Shown: positions 33,691 to 45,242, counted from the stretch's first letter. The stretch: 64,000 nt of DNA from Anodontia alba (GCA_964016985.1 OZ024828.1:2939701-3003700); one strand, 5' to 3'. A program made the numbers and translations. The notes: generated from the letters alone by a model not told the origin.

Positions 33691-33836
33691 TTAATGGAGA
33701 AATAAGAAAAATATCTAGCAACTCCTTTATCTAGAGGTCTGTGTCACCTTACACGTCTCTATACACGCCTCACAGGTCTATAGACGCCTTACATGTCTAA
33801 ACACACCTTACCTCTGTACACACCTTACAAGTCTAC

Positions 33837-34114
33837 CATCTCGAAAACATGCCTATATAATGTTGACCCCCTTAAACCCCACTTTTATATAGTAAAACTG
33901 GGGTTTACTGGGGTATACATTATTTTTCTTATTTCTGCTCAAAAACATAGATTGTGGGTACTCGTTAGAAACGCCTCGCCGAGGCGGTTCTAACGGGTAC
34001 CACAATCTATGTTTTGAGCAGAAATATTAAAAATATTAGATTTTTTTTCTGAAAATTTTCACTTTTTTGGTGGTAAAATTTTCAGTATATTTGAATAGGC
34101 GTGCTTTCATAATG
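33837..34114 (-). mobile_element. MITE A, copy 6
   Basis: CATCTCGAAAACATGCC to GGCGTGCTTTCATAATG. The central palindrome has one uncompensated change (AAACGCC against GGCGGTT). Confidence 0.85.
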
Positions 34115-34144
34115 CACTTAGCTCTAAATAAGATGGGGAACTAG

Positions 34145-34330
34145 GTAAATATGTTTCTTACTACTCCACAAAAACAAAGGTTGTGAATTTGTGGCTACTC
34201 TTTAGAAGTGCCCTGGTCTCGGTGAGGTGGTTCCAATCAGTACCCATGGCATATGTTTTGGTGGAGAAATAACAAAAATGTCAATACTTTTGGGTTGAAA
34301 AAAGCGCCTATTCTAGAGCTATGTTTACAG
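34145..34330. mobile_element. MITE C, copy 5, decayed
   Basis: CTACTCCACAAAAACAAAGG, AGAAGTGCCCTGG, GGTGGAGAAATAAC, then GGTTGAAAAAAGCGCCTA at the right end. Confidence 0.5.
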
Positions 34331-34514
34331 GATCTTTGTCAGTTCCCACATTTATTATAGGGGACTGTTACAGTGCCAAGTAGCTTTGTGGCTTCAAGAT
34401 ACATGTATATGCCAACAGCAAATGCCTAGATCATCTGTGCATCCACAGTTTGGTAAAGGCTCGATGTCAGCTTACTGCAACAATGGATATTGTTGAGAGT
34501 ATCAAGAGAAGAAT

Positions 34515-34632
34515 GCTGGCCTGGGTGGCTCAGTTGGATGCGCGTCCGACTGGAGACCAGGAGGTCGCAGGTTCAACCGCCGCCGAGGTCAGCAACATTT
34601 GTTCGTGGAGATTGATCATGAAATATTTTCAA
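34515..34632 (+). mobile_element. tRNA-derived SINE, 3'-truncated head
   Basis: GGTGGCTCAGTTGGATGCG (A box), GACTGGAGACCAGGAGG and GGTTCAACCGCC (B box), then GTGGAGATTGATCATGAAAT. Matches the head of the SINE at 39,451-39,729. Confidence 0.75.
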
Positions 34633-34981
34633 AAAAGATATAAAAAAAGTTGGAGTCTCAGTTTGTTGAGATTTCATATGACTGCATTGTAGTTCATATG
34701 CCCCTACCATTGGCTTATGAGAACTTGATTTTAGCCCAAGTTAGGCTGATGGTTAAACAATGGCGTATTGCATATGCTTAAAGACACCTTTTAGCCTGAC
34801 TACAAGGATGACCAGTGTGGGGAGGGGGGGCGGGGGAGGCAGGTTCATCAGTCCCAACCCCATTTTGACTCAAAAGTTTATTTTCATGGGAAATTTTGGA
34901 TAAATACTCGTATGATAAATTTGGGACACTTTTTCTTATACTTCTTTTCAACAAGTCCATTTTACTACCTGTAAATGGGTG

Positions 34982-35055
34982 TGTGGCAGACAGTGTAGAC
35001 CCTGATCAGATGCCACATTTTGTGGCATCTGATCTGGGTCTACACTGTTTGCTCC
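34982..35055. mobile_element. F/O-type hairpin with TGCCAC apex
   Basis: GTGTAGACCCTGATCAGATG ... CATCTGATCTGGGTCTACAC. The apex CCACATTTTGTGG differs from the CCGC.GCGG of other copies yet stays self-complementary. Confidence 0.7.
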
Positions 35056-35189
35056 GGCCTATCTGTCCCAATACATATAAGTATGATAATATGATTAAAT
35101 GGCACCCCATCAGAAATCATCCTGGATCTGTCTCTGAACTAATTGAGAACTTGGCAATGCTTTAACAGACTGCTGTATTTAGCCATATT

Positions 35190-35380
35190 ATTAAGATAGT
35201 AAGACCTCAACAAACAGTGTAGATCCAGATCAAATGCTACAATATGTGACATTTGATCAGGGCATCTGTTTTTCACTCATCTAGCAGTTTTAGACACATA
35301 AAGAGATAATGAAATGGAAATGGAATTTTCTGACCAGTAAGGTAAGACATTAAGGTGTCTGAATATTTATGGTAATGTGG
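35190..35380 (+). mobile_element. MITE O, decayed copy
   Basis: AAACAGTGTAGATCCAGATC, a partial hairpin, then TTAAGGTGTCTGAATATTTA and TGGTA at the right end. Confidence 0.45.
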
Positions 35381-35423
35381 TAGCCAAACTGCTGTTTGTA
35401 TATGGAAAACTTATTTCATTAGT

Positions 35424-35634
35424 GGGCCCGGTTGTTCAAAACTTAACAAAGATGTTAGTTAACGTGATATAATTTCTATCTAGAGATATGGCAAATACAT
35501 AATGATTTTTGCTGAAAAAATATGAGTTTTGCAGCGAAAAATATCTGCATTTGAAAATACCTCAGCTACAACAGTTAATGATTTTGTCATTAACAAGGTC
35601 GTTAAGTTAATAATGCTTTGAACAATTGGGCCCT
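35424..35634. mobile_element. MITE with GGGCCCGGTTGTTCAAA ends, copy 2
   Basis: GGGCCCGGTTGTTCAAAAC to TTGAACAATTGGGCCC. The GCTGAAAAAATATGAG block is shared with copy 1, while the inner palindrome is reduced. Confidence 0.75.
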
Positions 35635-35670
35635 GATTTGGATTCATTGTTAATCATATCAATTAACATT

Positions 35671-35773
35671 TAATTGATACATTTAACAAGTTCAGACTTT
35701 TAAACCTGAGTTAATAGCAGTTAATTGATACATTTAACAGGTGCAGATTTTTAAACCTGAGTTAATAGCAGTT
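35671..35773. repeat. 51-bp tandem duplication
   Basis: TAATTGATACATTTAACA begins units at 35,671 and 35,722; both end GAGTTAATAGCAGT. Only a few differences. Confidence 0.85.
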
Positions 35774-35879
35774 TAGTTTTCTTCCTTAATTTAAGTCTCC
35801 TACCTATGTAACCATAGTGGATTTTCTGCCATAGGAACGAATACCTATGTATGTTGAAATAGAATTAGCTTCACTGTCA

Positions 35880-36050
35880 GAAAACATGCATTTGGACATG
35901 TGTGCCCGGCAAAGATTCAGATGAGCCTGTGCATTCTAACAGTCTGATCTGAATCTTCACTGGGTGCATATTTGATAGCCAATGATGCAAAGTTTCTTCA
36001 TGTGGACAAGACAGATCAGACTGCATGGAAGTGCATGCTGTTTTGACTCT
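35880..36050. mobile_element. MITE I-type hairpin
   Basis: GGCAAAGATTCAGATGAGCC ... CTGATCTGAATCTTCACTGG arms followed by GATCAGACTGCATGGAAG. Confidence 0.45.
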
Positions 36051-36183
36051 GTTGGGCACACGTCAGGCGGTGTTTTATCATGTTGCAGCTCAAATGTGTG
36101 TAAACCAAATAAATGCTTTAAATTCAAATTAAAAGCTGCTTTCTTGAAACTTTGCTGGAATGATTGGATGGACAAGCATTTCT

Positions 36184-36289
36184 TTAATTTTTACCACTCT
36201 CGGCTACAGATTTATGATATTATTTCCCAGGAAACGGGATTTGACATTTCATGCAAATTATCACCATTTGTTGTCTGCTGAAAAATTAA
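36184..36289 (+). mobile_element. TTAA-flanked MITE H, copy 3, hairpin deleted
   Basis: TTAATTTTTACCACTCTCGG to TTGTCTGCTGAAAAATTAA. Only one arm (TTTGACATTTCATGCAAATT) remains. Confidence 0.65.
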
Positions 36290-36434
36290 CAACATTATCA
36301 AACGAAGGTAAAGTACTCCTCTTTGATTATTTTTCTAAACATACATGAATCATCTCCCTTACCTGGCAGAAACTGATCAGCACAATCTGAAAGACATTCC
36401 AAAAGGCAGGATTTTTACAAATTATAAGTCATTT

Positions 36435-36568
36435 TGTTTCTGGCGGAAGAATGTGCACATTACCGCTTAGAGGACTAAGCCTGCCCAGTAAAGGTGTGGT
36501 TAGGTAAACTGACTGCGTTCGACATGACCACATTTGGTTCATGGTTGACTGGGCCGTAAAACCTCAAC
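36435..36568 (+). mobile_element. SINE, 5'-truncated copy
   Basis: AAGAATGTGCACAT, CGCTTAGAGGACTAAGCCTG, then the 3' tail GACTGGGCCGTAAAACCTCA and CACAAAC. Same family as 39,451-39,729, opposite strand. Confidence 0.8.
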
Positions 36569-36802
36569 ACAAACAAATATGTCATTTTATGCTGTTTCAA
36601 AACCAGTTAAACGGGAATCTGTCTAGAGCACTGCATAACACCCACTTTCTCAAGATATTGCTGAAGTAATGAATGAGGTAACTTCATTTATACTTTTACT
36701 CTTTACATAAGGTCGATACCCATTTATTCATGTTGCCACTATCTTTAACAGCCTTTGTACCGTACTTAGACCTACCGTATTTTCCATAACTATTCGGATG
36801 TG

Positions 36803-37014
36803 TTAATCCTTGCCATGCTGAACAAATTAAGATGCCACGCCCACTTCTAATTGTCAGCCAGTCAGATTACTTGATACAGGTTGTTGATATAGATTCACAT
36901 ACTTAATGACTAACAGTGTAGATCCAGATCAGTTGGCTTCTTAGAAGCCAACTGATCTGGATCTACACTGTTTGCAAAGGCAATATATTTCCGGGTTCAG
37001 CAGGACAAGGGTTT
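36803..37014 (+). mobile_element. TTAA-type MITE, family G, copy 4
   Basis: TTAATCCTTGCCATGCTGAA to CAGCAGGACAAGGGTTT. The hairpin is GTGTAGATCCAGATCAGTTG with a perfect GGCTTCTTAGAAGCC apex and its complement. Confidence 0.8.
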
Positions 37015-37261
37015 TTCTTCATACTGTACTCGTCTTGGAATTTGAATAAGCCCATTCTACTACTACCTGTTAGTGTGTCTAAAATATTGCTTAACCAGTG
37101 ACAAACAGGTCAGGCGCATCTGATCTGGGTCTACACTATTTGCTCAGGCCTGTTTTCCCCAATACTTAGATATTACGGTATGCTGATGGCTTAAACCCAT
37201 TAGGCTGATCAGGGTCACCGCTGTTCCTCGCAGGATCACTGGATATTGTAAATATTTTTTT

Positions 37262-37461
37262 TTACCCTTAGTATTCGGACATACAAACCTGACCAAACTG
37301 TATAGACCCAGATCAGACGCCACAAAGCGTGCTGTCTGCTCACAGTCTACACTGCTTGCGACTAAACGGCAGTTTTTAGACACTCCAACAAGATGTAAAA
37401 TGGACTTGTTCAAATTCTTTAGGACAGGTATGATGAGGAATTAAGGTGTTCGAATACTTAT
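37262..37461 (+). mobile_element. MITE O, copy with clear termini
   Basis: TACCCTTAGTATTCGGACA at the left, TGTTCGAATACTTATGGTA at the right. Inside lie TATAGACCCAGATCAGACGC and a decayed partner arm. Confidence 0.65.
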
Positions 37462-39030
37462 GGTATTTACAGTTTAATGAGTTTATAGAATGAAAACGCT
37501 GATCAGTCTACAGTTTGACTGGTTACCTAGAGCTTTACTGTTTGCAAAAGCGCCACACACCTTTTCTAATGCTGCTACCGTCTTGAGTAGAACCGTGTGA
37601 ATATCATAAATTACTGACCACAATTGATTTTCGGCACTTGTAATTCGCAGGCTAACAACATATTGAGAGTATGCATCATGGCAGGTAAGTGGACAAATCC
37701 GTTTTATTTAAACTCAACTGATCCGAAGGCTCAGGATGAGCTATTGTGGTCACTCCCCGTCCGTCGTGCGTCCGTCTGTCCGTTCACACCTTTGAACGAC
37801 TTCTCCTCTGAAACCCCTGGGCCAAATTCCTTCAAACTTCATTTGGAGCCTTGTGTTTAAGGGGGATTGAAAATATGTAAAATTGGTCATGGTCCGTAAA
37901 TCAAGATGGTCGCCATGCCCATATATAGCTCCCATAGACTTATAATGGGAAAAACTTTAAAACTCTTCTTCTCAGAAATCATGAGGCCAACAGCTTATAT
38001 ATTTAGTATGTAGCAATGTTTAGTGGTCCCCTACATAAATACTGCCAATCAAGCCCCTGGGGCCCAAACTGGCCATGGCCCGCGGGGCATTAGCTTCCAT
38101 AGACATAATGGGCAAACCTAAAAAAAAATCTCTGAAACCATGAGCCCACAGCTATATATTTAGTATGTAGCAATGTTTAGTGGTCCCCTACATAAATCCT
38201 GCCAATCAAGCCCCGGGGGCCCAAACTGGCCATGGCCCGGGGGGCATTAGCTTCCACAGGCATAATGGGCAAACCTAAAAAAAATCTCTGAAACCATGAG
38301 CCCACAGCTATATATTTAGTATGTAGCAATGTTTAGTGGTCCCCTATATAAATCCTACTAATTAAGCTCCTGGACTCCAAACTGGCCGCGCCCCAGGGGC
38401 TCATATGTTTATACAGAGCTATATAGCTAAAGAACCTTCAAACATCTCTGAAACCATGAGGCCGAGAGCTAACAGATTAAGTATGTAGTTATGTTTAGTG
38501 GTCTCCTACATAAATCCTCCAATCAAGCCCCTGGAGTCAAAACTGACCACGCCCGGGGGTCATAAGCTTCCATAGACTTATAATGGGAAAAACAAAAAAA
38601 TCTCTGAAACCATGAGGCACACAGCGTATATATTTAGTATGCAGCAATGTTTAGTAGTCCCCTACATAAATCCTGCTAATCAAGCCCCTGGGCTCCTAAC
38701 TGGCCACATCCCAGGGGTTCATATGTTTATATAGAGCTATATAGCTAAAAGGACCGTCAAAAATCTTCTTTTCTGAAACCATGAGGCTGAGAGCTAACAG
38801 ATTAAGTATGTAGCTATGTTTAATTGTCTTCTACATAAATCTTGCCAACCATGTCCCTGGGGTCCAAACTGGCCACACCCCATGGGGTCATTAGCTCCCA
38901 TAGACTTATAATGGGTTTAAAAACTTAAACATCTTCTCTGAAACCTTGAGGCCCACAGCTTATATGTTTAGCATGTAGTAATGTTTAGTGGTTCCCTACA
39001 TAAATCCTGCCAACCATGCCCCTGTGGTCG

Positions 39031-39056
39031 AAACTGGGCCGTAAAACCTCAACACA
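39031..39056 (+). mobile_element. 26-bp SINE tail fragment inside the array
   Basis: CTGGGCCGTAAAACCTCAAC plus ACAAAC, identical to the end of the SINE family, bounded by AAACTGG on both sides. Confidence 0.7.
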
Positions 39057-39450
39057 AACCAAACTGGCCATGCCCTAGGGGTCATTAGCTCCCATAGACT
39101 TATATATAATGAAAAAAAAACAAAAAACAAAAAAAAACGTTAAAATTATTTCTTCTTTGAAACCATGAGGCCCACAGCTTATATATTTAGTATGTAGCAA
39201 TGTTTAATGCTCCTCTACAGAAATCGTGCTAATCAAGCTCCTGGGGCCCAAACCGGCCATGCTTCAGGGGTCATTTGTTTATATAGAACTATATAGGTAA
39301 ATAACCCTTAAAATTGTCCTTCTCTGAAGCCATGAGGCCCAGAGCTAAGCTATTTAGTATGTAGCAATGTTTAATGGTCTCCTACATGAATCCTGCCAAC
39401 CATGCCCCTGGGGTCCAAACTGGCCACGCCCCGGGAGTCATTAGCTCCCA

Positions 39451-39729
39451 GTTTGTGTTGAGGTTTTACGGCCCAGTCAACCCAATGGGGTCATGTCGAG
39501 CGCGGTCAGTTTACTGGGCAGGCTTAGTCCTCTAAGCGGTCAACCAGTATTGTGCACATTCTTTGCCAGAAACTGACAACTGCCCTTCTTCAATCAGCGG
39601 AAGGGAGAGAATGACCGTAGAAATTATTTCATGATCAATCTCCACGAAAGAATGTTGCCGACCTCGGCGGAGGGTTGAACCCGCGACCTCCTGGTCTCCA
39701 GTCGGACGGCGCATCCAACTGAGCCACCG
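39451..39729 (-). mobile_element. Full-length tRNA-derived SINE with 8-bp TSD
   Basis: On the - strand: head CGGTGGCTCAGTTGGATGCG, B box GGTTCAACCC, body with GTGGAGATTGATCATGAAAT and CGCTTAGAGGACTAAGCCTG, tail GACTGGGCCGTAAAACCTCA and CACAAAC. AGCTCCCA is duplicated at 39,443-39,450 and 39,730-39,737. Inserted into a unit of the pearl-like array. Confidence 0.9.
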
Positions 39730-40029
39730 AGCTCCCATAGACTTATAATGGAAAAAAAAACTTAAAAGATCTCTGAAACCGTGAGACCCACATCTTATAT
39801 ATTATATTTAGTATGTAGCAATGTTTAGTGGCATTCTACATAAATCCTACCAACCATGTTCCTGAAGTCCAAATTAGCCATGCCCTAGGGTCATTTATTA
39901 ATATAGAGCTGTATACTTAAAACTTAAAGAAATAAAAAAAAAAAAAAAAAAAAAAAAAAACTTCTCTGAAACCAAAGGGCCCTAAGCAGGTGCGATCATC
40001 ATGAATCTTGCTCAAAATGTTTATCTTGA

Positions 40030-40335
40030 TAATTTCTAGGTCAAGTTTGGACCTGGGACACTTATGACCAATGTTTCACGGTCCAGTGACTTTCTTTTTC
40101 CATTTAATTCAGTTTCTCAGTAACTGTTGGTCCTGCAGCAATGATACTTGGCACTTGCAGACATCTTAGCATGGCCCTTTGAATGTAGTCATCTATATTT
40201 GACCTTGACCACGGTCCACTGATTTTGTTAACTTTTTGCATTTAGGTCAGTTTCTCAGTAATTGTTGGTCCTACAGCAAGTGATACTTGGCATATCTTAG
40301 CATGGCCTCTTGAGTGTAGTCATTCATGCTTTTCA
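40030..40335. repeat. Two diverged ~150-bp units
   Basis: CAGTTTCTCAGTAACTGTTG and GATACTTGGCA...CATCTTAGCATGGCC recur at ~40,120 and ~40,250. Confidence 0.7.
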
Positions 40336-40379
40336 CAAAACCCAGTATTTACATTGCAAGACAAACAAAAGGGTCGTGA

Positions 40380-41190
40380 TGGCCCTGTAACGCCCACCTA
40401 AATATCATGGCACATAGATCACCTGACCCATAAATGATCAAGGCAAACATTCTGACCAAGATTCATGTTGGTTATATAAACAAGTAAGACAATGTAGCAT
40501 GCCTAATGGACCATGAAATACTCGTATATCGACACATGGTCCGGTTTTCGGGATTTGCTTTGTATTTCGGCTTCCATAGGTGTGACCCATTCCAACATCA
40601 TCAGTGCTACATTTCTTCAAACGTTGTTTCCACATTTCGTCAAACTTGGTCAGACATTCGAGGCGGGACCCGTATCTTGGCTTCTTATAAGCGTGAGTCT
40701 CCGCTTCAAAATTCATTAATGTACACATCCCACCACAAAACAAGGTCAATTTACTCAATGTGATCTACTTTTGCTGACATTGACATGTGACCAGGTTTTC
40801 GGATCGGTTTTATATCGGCTTCCAAATATGCGAGCCCATTTCCACTGCCACCAACACATACACACAGTGCATGTGCCCCACCACCGCAGATGAACTCTCA
40901 CAAAACAATTTCACTGATATCGGCACATGGCCATTTTTTGCGGCTCGGACTCGTAGCTCGAGCTCAGCTTCCATATGTTCGAGCCCCGCCTCCAACCGCC
41001 TCACTCCCTTATAAACCTAATCAGCGCATGCAATCCATTTCCTTCGACGGCTTGCCAGAAAACTATGCAATTGTGATATGTTTTTGTGCAGATAGACACC
41101 TAGTCAGGTTTACGGGGTCAGGCTCGTGTCTCGGGCTGAAGCTTCATCAGTGTGTACACTGTACATGTACATGCCACCACCTAAGGTGAT
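40380..41190. repeat. Degenerate ~140-160-bp repeats
   Basis: Blocks GATATCGGCACATGG, GGTTTTCGG, CTCGTATC, GGCTTCCATATG and GTGCATGTGCCCCACCACC recur four or five times with strong divergence. Open frames across them are not gene-like. Confidence 0.6.
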
Positions 41191-41347
41191 GTGTTTAAAA
41201 GTTTAAAAACTAGTTTACAGTTATCTATGTTTGGTGAATGATATCCTATGTGATACATGTATTGTGAGAATTTTAATACTCCATATTCCAAAATGAAGTT
41301 TTTAAAAGTAAAATATATTTTAACTAGCAATACTTACCTATAGATAA

Positions 41348-41453
41348 CCCAGCTAGCATTCTACGTAAATCTACATCGGGCCGTCATCGGCCCGTCAGCT
41401 ACCCTGACGGGCCGATGACGGCCCGATATAGATTTACTAGAATGCTGACTGGG
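41348..41453. mobile_element. Palindromic MITE B, copy 2
   Basis: 106 bp, one base shorter than the other copies (ATTTACTAGAATG lacks the CG of TTTACGTAGAATG), flanked by AA. Confidence 0.85.
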
Positions 41454-41687
41454 AATGTGCTATTCTGTATTTCACACCTTCGACAGAAAAAAAAAAACAC
41501 ATAAAAACGATAGTTCAGTCTTAATCCAGAAGATCCCTTAGGCAGTGTGACGTCACTCTTCCCGCTCTTTTAATCACGTGTCGGTTTCTTTTAAGAAAAA
41601 AAGTCATAAAACTGAGCTAAGCGGGGATAGGGATGTGCGATTCTCTTATCTATATGTTAAGTATTGCTAGTGAAAATATGATTTTTG

Positions 41688-41790
41688 TGCTTGTTTGTAT
41701 TTGTCGGTTTCCTCTTCCTCTTGATGTCTGGGAAGGGCTGCGGTTTGTGATTTTGGCACTCCCTGGACTTTTCTCTTACCTTTTTTTTAT
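41688..41790 (-). repeat. Dispersed repeat P, copy 5 (partial)
   Basis: GGTTTCCTCTTCCTCTTG through GGACTTTTCTCTTACC and a T-run; reverse complement of the P start. Confidence 0.75.
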
Positions 41791-41849
41791 TTTTAAAAAC
41801 TTCATTGTAACTGCACAATACATTAACCTACAGATAAAGTGCTAGAATT

Positions 41850-43727
41850 TGCAGATAGGTGGGAAGGAACTCCCTATTCTAACACCAAAATATATATAAA
41901 TCTCTCCACTTGTAGATTAAGACTCAGGAAACTCTAAGTAATCAGATACATTCTATTTCTATATGTAAGAGTTAGAATGATAAAGATTCACTAATAACAT
42001 ATCTTTAAGGTGTTAATACCTTATATGTTAATGGTAGACTCTGGAGGCTGCCAGTTTCTCAAGCCTCAGAGGCCTGAATTCTTGACCTCCCCCACCCCAC
42101 CCCCTTCTTTTTGGGGTAACAACAGATGATCTCAAAAAAGAATTAATGAGTCATTGTGACAAAAAAGATGCCCAGAAAGATAGCTGTCTATCTTTGAGAG
42201 GCAAATATATAATAAGGAAAAGTCTTCTCGGATGGGTTTCCTACAGATAACATACATATCTGGAGATTTAATTATAAACCCTAGAAATGTAATGATTATC
42301 TAAATTAGTAAATAGTCTAAACTATTCATTAATATGAAATAATTGGAAACTGGTTAATTAAACCGATTTAACTGTTGCCAATAACCAGTTCATAATTCTT
42401 AAACGATCCTAAGACTTTATAATTATTCCTTTTGCATTTCATGCTAAACAGGAATAATAATAATAATAATATGGGTAAATGGACTAATCAAATTCTTGCC
42501 GAATACCCAGTTTATCTGTCAATGATAACGAACATATGATTGATAATTTTATCTATTGCCAGTCAGACTGTGATAAAATATATTTGTCATGGCAATCGAT
42601 ACTAGAAAAAGATTGTCTACTTCTTCGCGTGAAGATGGACAACCTGAAGAGGGACAACCTGAATAAATTTTAATACCAAACTTCTACCAGAGGAGATTTA
42701 GGAAACGTTTTGTACCCTTAGCCAGCAACTTTATGAAGATGAAGCCTGATAATAGAATCATTAAATTTCAGCCGAGGCAAATCATTTCCTACAAGTTTGC
42801 ATGTGCGCCCAGCGTTCGTCAAAAGAAAGCTTGGATGTCTGGCTAATTAGCACAAAGCAATGACTCTGATCAGCCTGCGCAGGCTGATCTGAGTCATTGC
42901 TTAGCGAGTATGTGGTCTTGTAGGAAATGCTGTGGCCCGGCCCATTTGGTGCCACTGAACAAGTTTAAGGTGAAAATCATGTTAAACTGCCAAATTTATG
43001 TAGAAGCCCGGACTTCATTACTTCCGCCTGGCTACGCGCCTGAGTTGTATGTCGCAAAGTTGCAAATTATGTAAAATATTTGATTTTGAATATCATCAAA
43101 CTTCAAAGCTCAAAACTAACACATCAGTTATTGTCCGTTTGAAGTGCGCCAAACTAGACTAAAACCAGATTGATTTAAACTGGATGAGTCGCGACTCCTT
43201 TGTGAGCCTAAGATTAGGATTTATTTCAGTTATTTGATTATTCTTCTCGCCTCCACTTTTAGAAGAGATGTAAATAATACTTCCGTATTGATGCATGCAT
43301 TCACTATCAAGATTCCTCGCACCAATCGGTGCTTTCCGATGGTACAAGTTAGCATAAAAGAGAAATTTTGTTGCTTATTTGAACTTAAACCAACAGGGGA
43401 TAAAAATAATCCGTTTACACGTTTAATAAACCATTCTTGGGCCTAAATGGTGAACTTATTGAATAGAATAGAATTACAACGCGTAAAATGTCACGATACA
43501 TTTAATCATTTAACTTGTAAGATAATCATTTTTTTTTTTTTTTTTTTTTTACATGGCGGAAAAGTACTAGATTACTCCAGACGAGACAACAGATGGTCAA
43601 TATTTGTACATTAGTGGCCTGAAAAGCACTGACCCTATATTGTGTTGAAAGTTTGTTGTGGCAACAAGCACTCAATAGAGTTAAGTCATTCATTATCCAT
43701 AGATAAGAATGGAATCAGTTGAATAGT
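41850..43727. other. Unassigned stretch with one I-type hairpin
   Basis: 42,848-42,902 is a perfect hairpin: GCAATGACTCTGATCAGCCT and its complement. T-run at 43,530-43,551. No supportable gene. Confidence 0.45.
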
Positions 43728-43895
43728 TTCCTTATTTCTCCCCGTAAATCTATGTTGTGAGTACTCATTACAAGCGTCTGGTCCAGGCGCTTCTAATAAA
43801 ATACCTACAACATATGTTTTCGAGCAGAAATAAGCGAAAAATCAATACTTTTTTGGTTGAAAAAACGCGCCTTATCTGAAACTACGCGGCATTCC
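43728..43895. mobile_element. MITE C, copy 6
   Basis: CCTTATTTCTCCCCGTAAAT, GTACTCATTACAAGCGTCTG and its partner, CGAGCAGAAATAAGCG, then GGTTGAAAAAACGCGCCTTA. Confidence 0.65.
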
Positions 43896-43899
43896 AAAT

Positions 43900-45000
43900 A
43901 CAAAGGAACTTTATCCGATATTAGAACAAACAAGTTCTATATTAGCCTGCGCGTCCACACAGTCTATACATGTAATAACACCGAATCCTTACATAGTAAT
44001 ACACAAACATTCTGACCCGTTTTCACGGACTCGCACATTGATACATCATCGCATGATTCTTGTAAAACGCAACAAAGGGCCATTTAAATTATGCCATACA
44101 CGGAGACCAACCTGATCTCCGCCACTGTCTTATCAGGGCCATCTCTCTTTGTTATAGTCTCCAGTATCCATTGTTTTTAAAAGCGGGCAACGAAGGTCCT
44201 GATCAGACTGCGCGAATGATCTGGGCCTTCGTTGTCCGCACACAAACCCTTTTCATATGTTCGAATAATGCAGGTTAAGCTCGCCTTTTATTGTGTAGCT
44301 TATATTAATAATACCCGTAGGATTGAGAAAATGACCAAGTGACCACTCTTACGCACATTTTATATCGGTGTGTTATTAAATATTCATAGATCAGAAAAAA
44401 GTTAATAGGAATGGCAGTGGAATTATATATTTGCCTCCTGATATGGATAACGTTGCTTAATGGTATGCTCCCAATTTTACCCCGCTGTCTGATCAATTCT
44501 CTTTCTCTGTAAACAGAGGATCTTACATGAGTGGTCATTTTTTATGAAATTATGAAACGGGACTTCGGTACATTTAATAAATTTCATATGAAATGATCAC
44601 GAATGAAAGATTCTGTTGATCAGATGACTTTTAGACTCTATTTTATGACCGTAGAAGCTGAACCGTTTTTAACAAAAAAGACATAACGTTGACACGGAGG
44701 CGTGATGACGTTACGCAACAGTATCCATGCGTTATGTAACGTGTAGTAATACCAGTTTTTAAGACAGGCTAATAGCGACGTCATATGGATCGCGTCAAGC
44801 AAAAAACTACCTCAGACCATGCGTCAAATTGGGCGGATTCAGATCGTCCTGCGCATATGCACAATATTATTCGGGTCTTTGCTTTCAATTCATACATAAA
44901 CTAACATAATTATTGGGTCTAAATGTGATTTATTCCATACCTGTTGGATTCTCAAGTCGATTATTGGGTCCTTTCAAGTCGATTGTTGGGTCTTTTAGGT
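43900..45000. other. Mostly unassigned; small hairpins and MITE L copy 2
   Basis: 44,187-44,240 is an I-type hairpin (AACGAAGGTCCTGATCAGAC). 44,515-44,614 is a deleted copy of MITE L (AGAGGATCTTACATGAGTGG ... ATGAAAGATTCT). No gene seen. Confidence 0.5.
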
Positions 45001-45061
45001 TTTTTTTTTTTTTTTTTTATAAACGGAAAATTAACATGGAAGATCGAACATTTATGTACGT

Positions 45062-45065
45062 ATAT

Positions 45066-45127
<62 letters not shown>
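45062..45127. repeat. (TA)n followed by a T-run
   Basis: TA repeat at 45,071-45,099 then a T-run to 45,127. Confidence 0.9.
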
Positions 45128-45130
<3 letters not shown>

Positions 45131-45242
45131 TGTTACCCTGAAGATTTTGAAATCGGTCGGTAATAATTAAAACAATAAGCTTCCATACATACGCTGATGT
45201 TGTTTATTTTTACGTATAGCACTTGTTTCGGGACAGTTTTCT

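Larger units (their letters stand above)
37740..39930 (+). repeat. Pearl-like array: CCGTCCGTC head and ~160-bp units
   Basis: Head CGTCCGTCGTGCGTCCGTC (37,760-37,780), then ~10 units, each with ATTTAGTATGTAGCAATG, GTGGTCCCCTACATAAATCC, GCCCCTGGGG, CCAAACTGGCCATG and CCATAGACTTATAATGG. Anchors at 38,004, 38,161, 38,317, 38,478, 38,635, 38,803, 38,969, 39,188, 39,355 and 39,809 give 156-168 bp once insertions are removed. The last unit ends in an A-run (39,932-39,960). A tetranucleotide run plus ~160-bp core repeats is what bivalve pearl elements look like (inference). Confidence 0.75.

Noticed and set aside
34515..34590. Functional tRNA gene
   Set aside because: Same head as the SINE at 39,451; continues into the SINE body without a terminator.
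40438..41189. Overlapping 85-106-codon ORFs on both strands
   Set aside because: They lie in degenerate tandem repeats and show no domain or consistent codon pattern.
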